Source: Myxococcales bacterium
GTDB lineage: Bacteria; Myxococcota_A; UBA9042
Assembly: GCA_009692465.1 (NCBI GenBank)
Contig: SHZD01000008.1
Location: 1 to 59,245, forward strand
Direction: 5' to 3'
DNA length: 59,245 nt
Shown here: positions 58,957 to 59,245 of the stretch, piece after piece
Layout: the number at the start of each line of letters is the position of its first letter
Position numbering within the stretch: the stretch's first letter is position 1
Translations under genes and position numbers: made by a program
The notes under the pieces: generated by a model
Database searches by the model: none
What the model saw: only the letters and a program-made list of their open reading frames with translations
What the model was told of the DNA's origin: nothing

Positions 58957-59074
58957 CCCAAATTCACCACCGAAATTCCCCGCGACCCCCGATTTGGGAT
59001 GCCAGTCCCCGGTCGCTCGCTGGCGCTCGACAAGGAGCAAGGGGCTTGACGATTGAGGCGTACTTGCGTACGCC
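58957..59074 (-). repeat. Family D element, copy D3 (inverted, partial)
   Basis: On the minus strand it carries a gtac hairpin (ggcgtac-gcaa-gtacgcc; 59057-59074), ccttgctccttgtcgagcg, and the core in which cccaaat pairs with atttggg. About two thirds of the D1/D2 element is present. The bases 58853-58956 show no other feature. Confidence 0.75.
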
Positions 59075-59097
59075 AATGAGACAGTCCTGCGAACTGT

Positions 59098-59245
59098 CTA
59101 GGAGCCTGTCGGAAATCAATCGGTTATGAAATATCTTTGCGGTTATACACAATGAATCTATTGCGATCTGACAGTCTCCTAGCTTCACAGATATTCTCAA
59201 CTGTCCAAGAACTGCCCGGAGTGAATCCGTGCAGTTTCGGACAGT
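59098..59245 (+). repeat. Family A element, copy A4 (cut by window end)
   Basis: SL1 is complete (ctaggagcctgtcgga ... tctgacagtctcctag) with TTATACACA at 59143-59151. SL2 begins and the window ends in its right arm (gcagtttcggacagt). SL3 and SL4 would lie beyond. Confidence 0.9.

Overview
The window is GC-rich bacterial chromosome, most likely from the Myxococcota / former Deltaproteobacteria. Several signs point that way: two tandem outer-membrane beta-barrel genes of the kind typical of that group, many lipoproteins with alanine- and cysteine-rich mature regions (Cys-rich repeats, FG-GAP/VCBS plus ASPIC/UnbV repeats), and an infC-rpmI-rplT-ihfA-merR order. There is no plasmid, prophage, recognisable transposase or CRISPR array. 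Most genes are housekeeping and about fifty can be supported.

Layout. 1-5.3 kb: a tandem-repeat patch, an AI-2E-type permease, a secreted HEAT-like protein, a rhodanese-MoeB/ThiF enzyme and a methyltransferase. 5.3-13.3 kb: argF with a coupled parvulin-like lipoprotein, mmsA, rpmE, an M49-like metallopeptidase lipoprotein and a DUF4442 hotdog protein. 13.4-17.5 kb: a translationally coupled purine-degradation operon (allantoicase fused to OHCU decarboxylase, HIU hydrolase, ureidoglycolate lyase, class V aminotransferase). 17.5-27.6 kb (minus strand): a truncated response regulator, a Cys-rich lipoprotein, a MaoC hydratase, a large unknown protein, a dipeptide epimerase, an MBL-fold protein, rimI-engB-rnj and a thiolase. 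28-35 kb (plus strand): upp, hpt, an MBL hydrolase, a Cys-rich lipoprotein ending in a somatomedin-B-like module, and polA. 35-45.9 kb (minus strand): ribH-nusB-M17N, two large lipoproteins, a CPBP protease, and a two-gene SMC-like ATPase / winged-helix module. 46-49.1 kb (minus strand): merR, ihfA, rplT, rpmI, infC. 49.5-58.6 kb: tRNA-Ala(GGC), an OPA-type transporter, a HEAT protein, greA-tsaE, a secreted DUF2225 protein, a ferritin-like diiron protein, galU and the two beta-barrel genes.

The most unusual feature lies between the genes. At least four families of dispersed, palindrome-rich repeats recur in the intergenic spaces, named A-D here. Family A (four copies, about 205-220 nt when complete) folds into four consecutive stem-loops and keeps a perfect DnaA-box consensus, TTATACACA, in the loop of the first. 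Two A copies in opposite orientation flank the DUF4442 gene like the ends of a composite element. Family B (about 140 nt, terminal inverted repeats AGGAACTGTCC) tends to begin at a gene's stop codon. Family C carries a GC-rich hairpin. Family D (190 nt in two copies) shows compensatory base changes in its flanking stem. At the right edge of the window B, C, D and A follow one another within about 620 bp. Five short tandem arrays (units of 10, 15, 18, 19 and 26 bp) and apparent enrichment of the octamer GCGATCGC add to this repeat-rich picture.

All function names come from reading motifs in the translated sequence. Repeat families were found by eye, so copy numbers are minimum counts.
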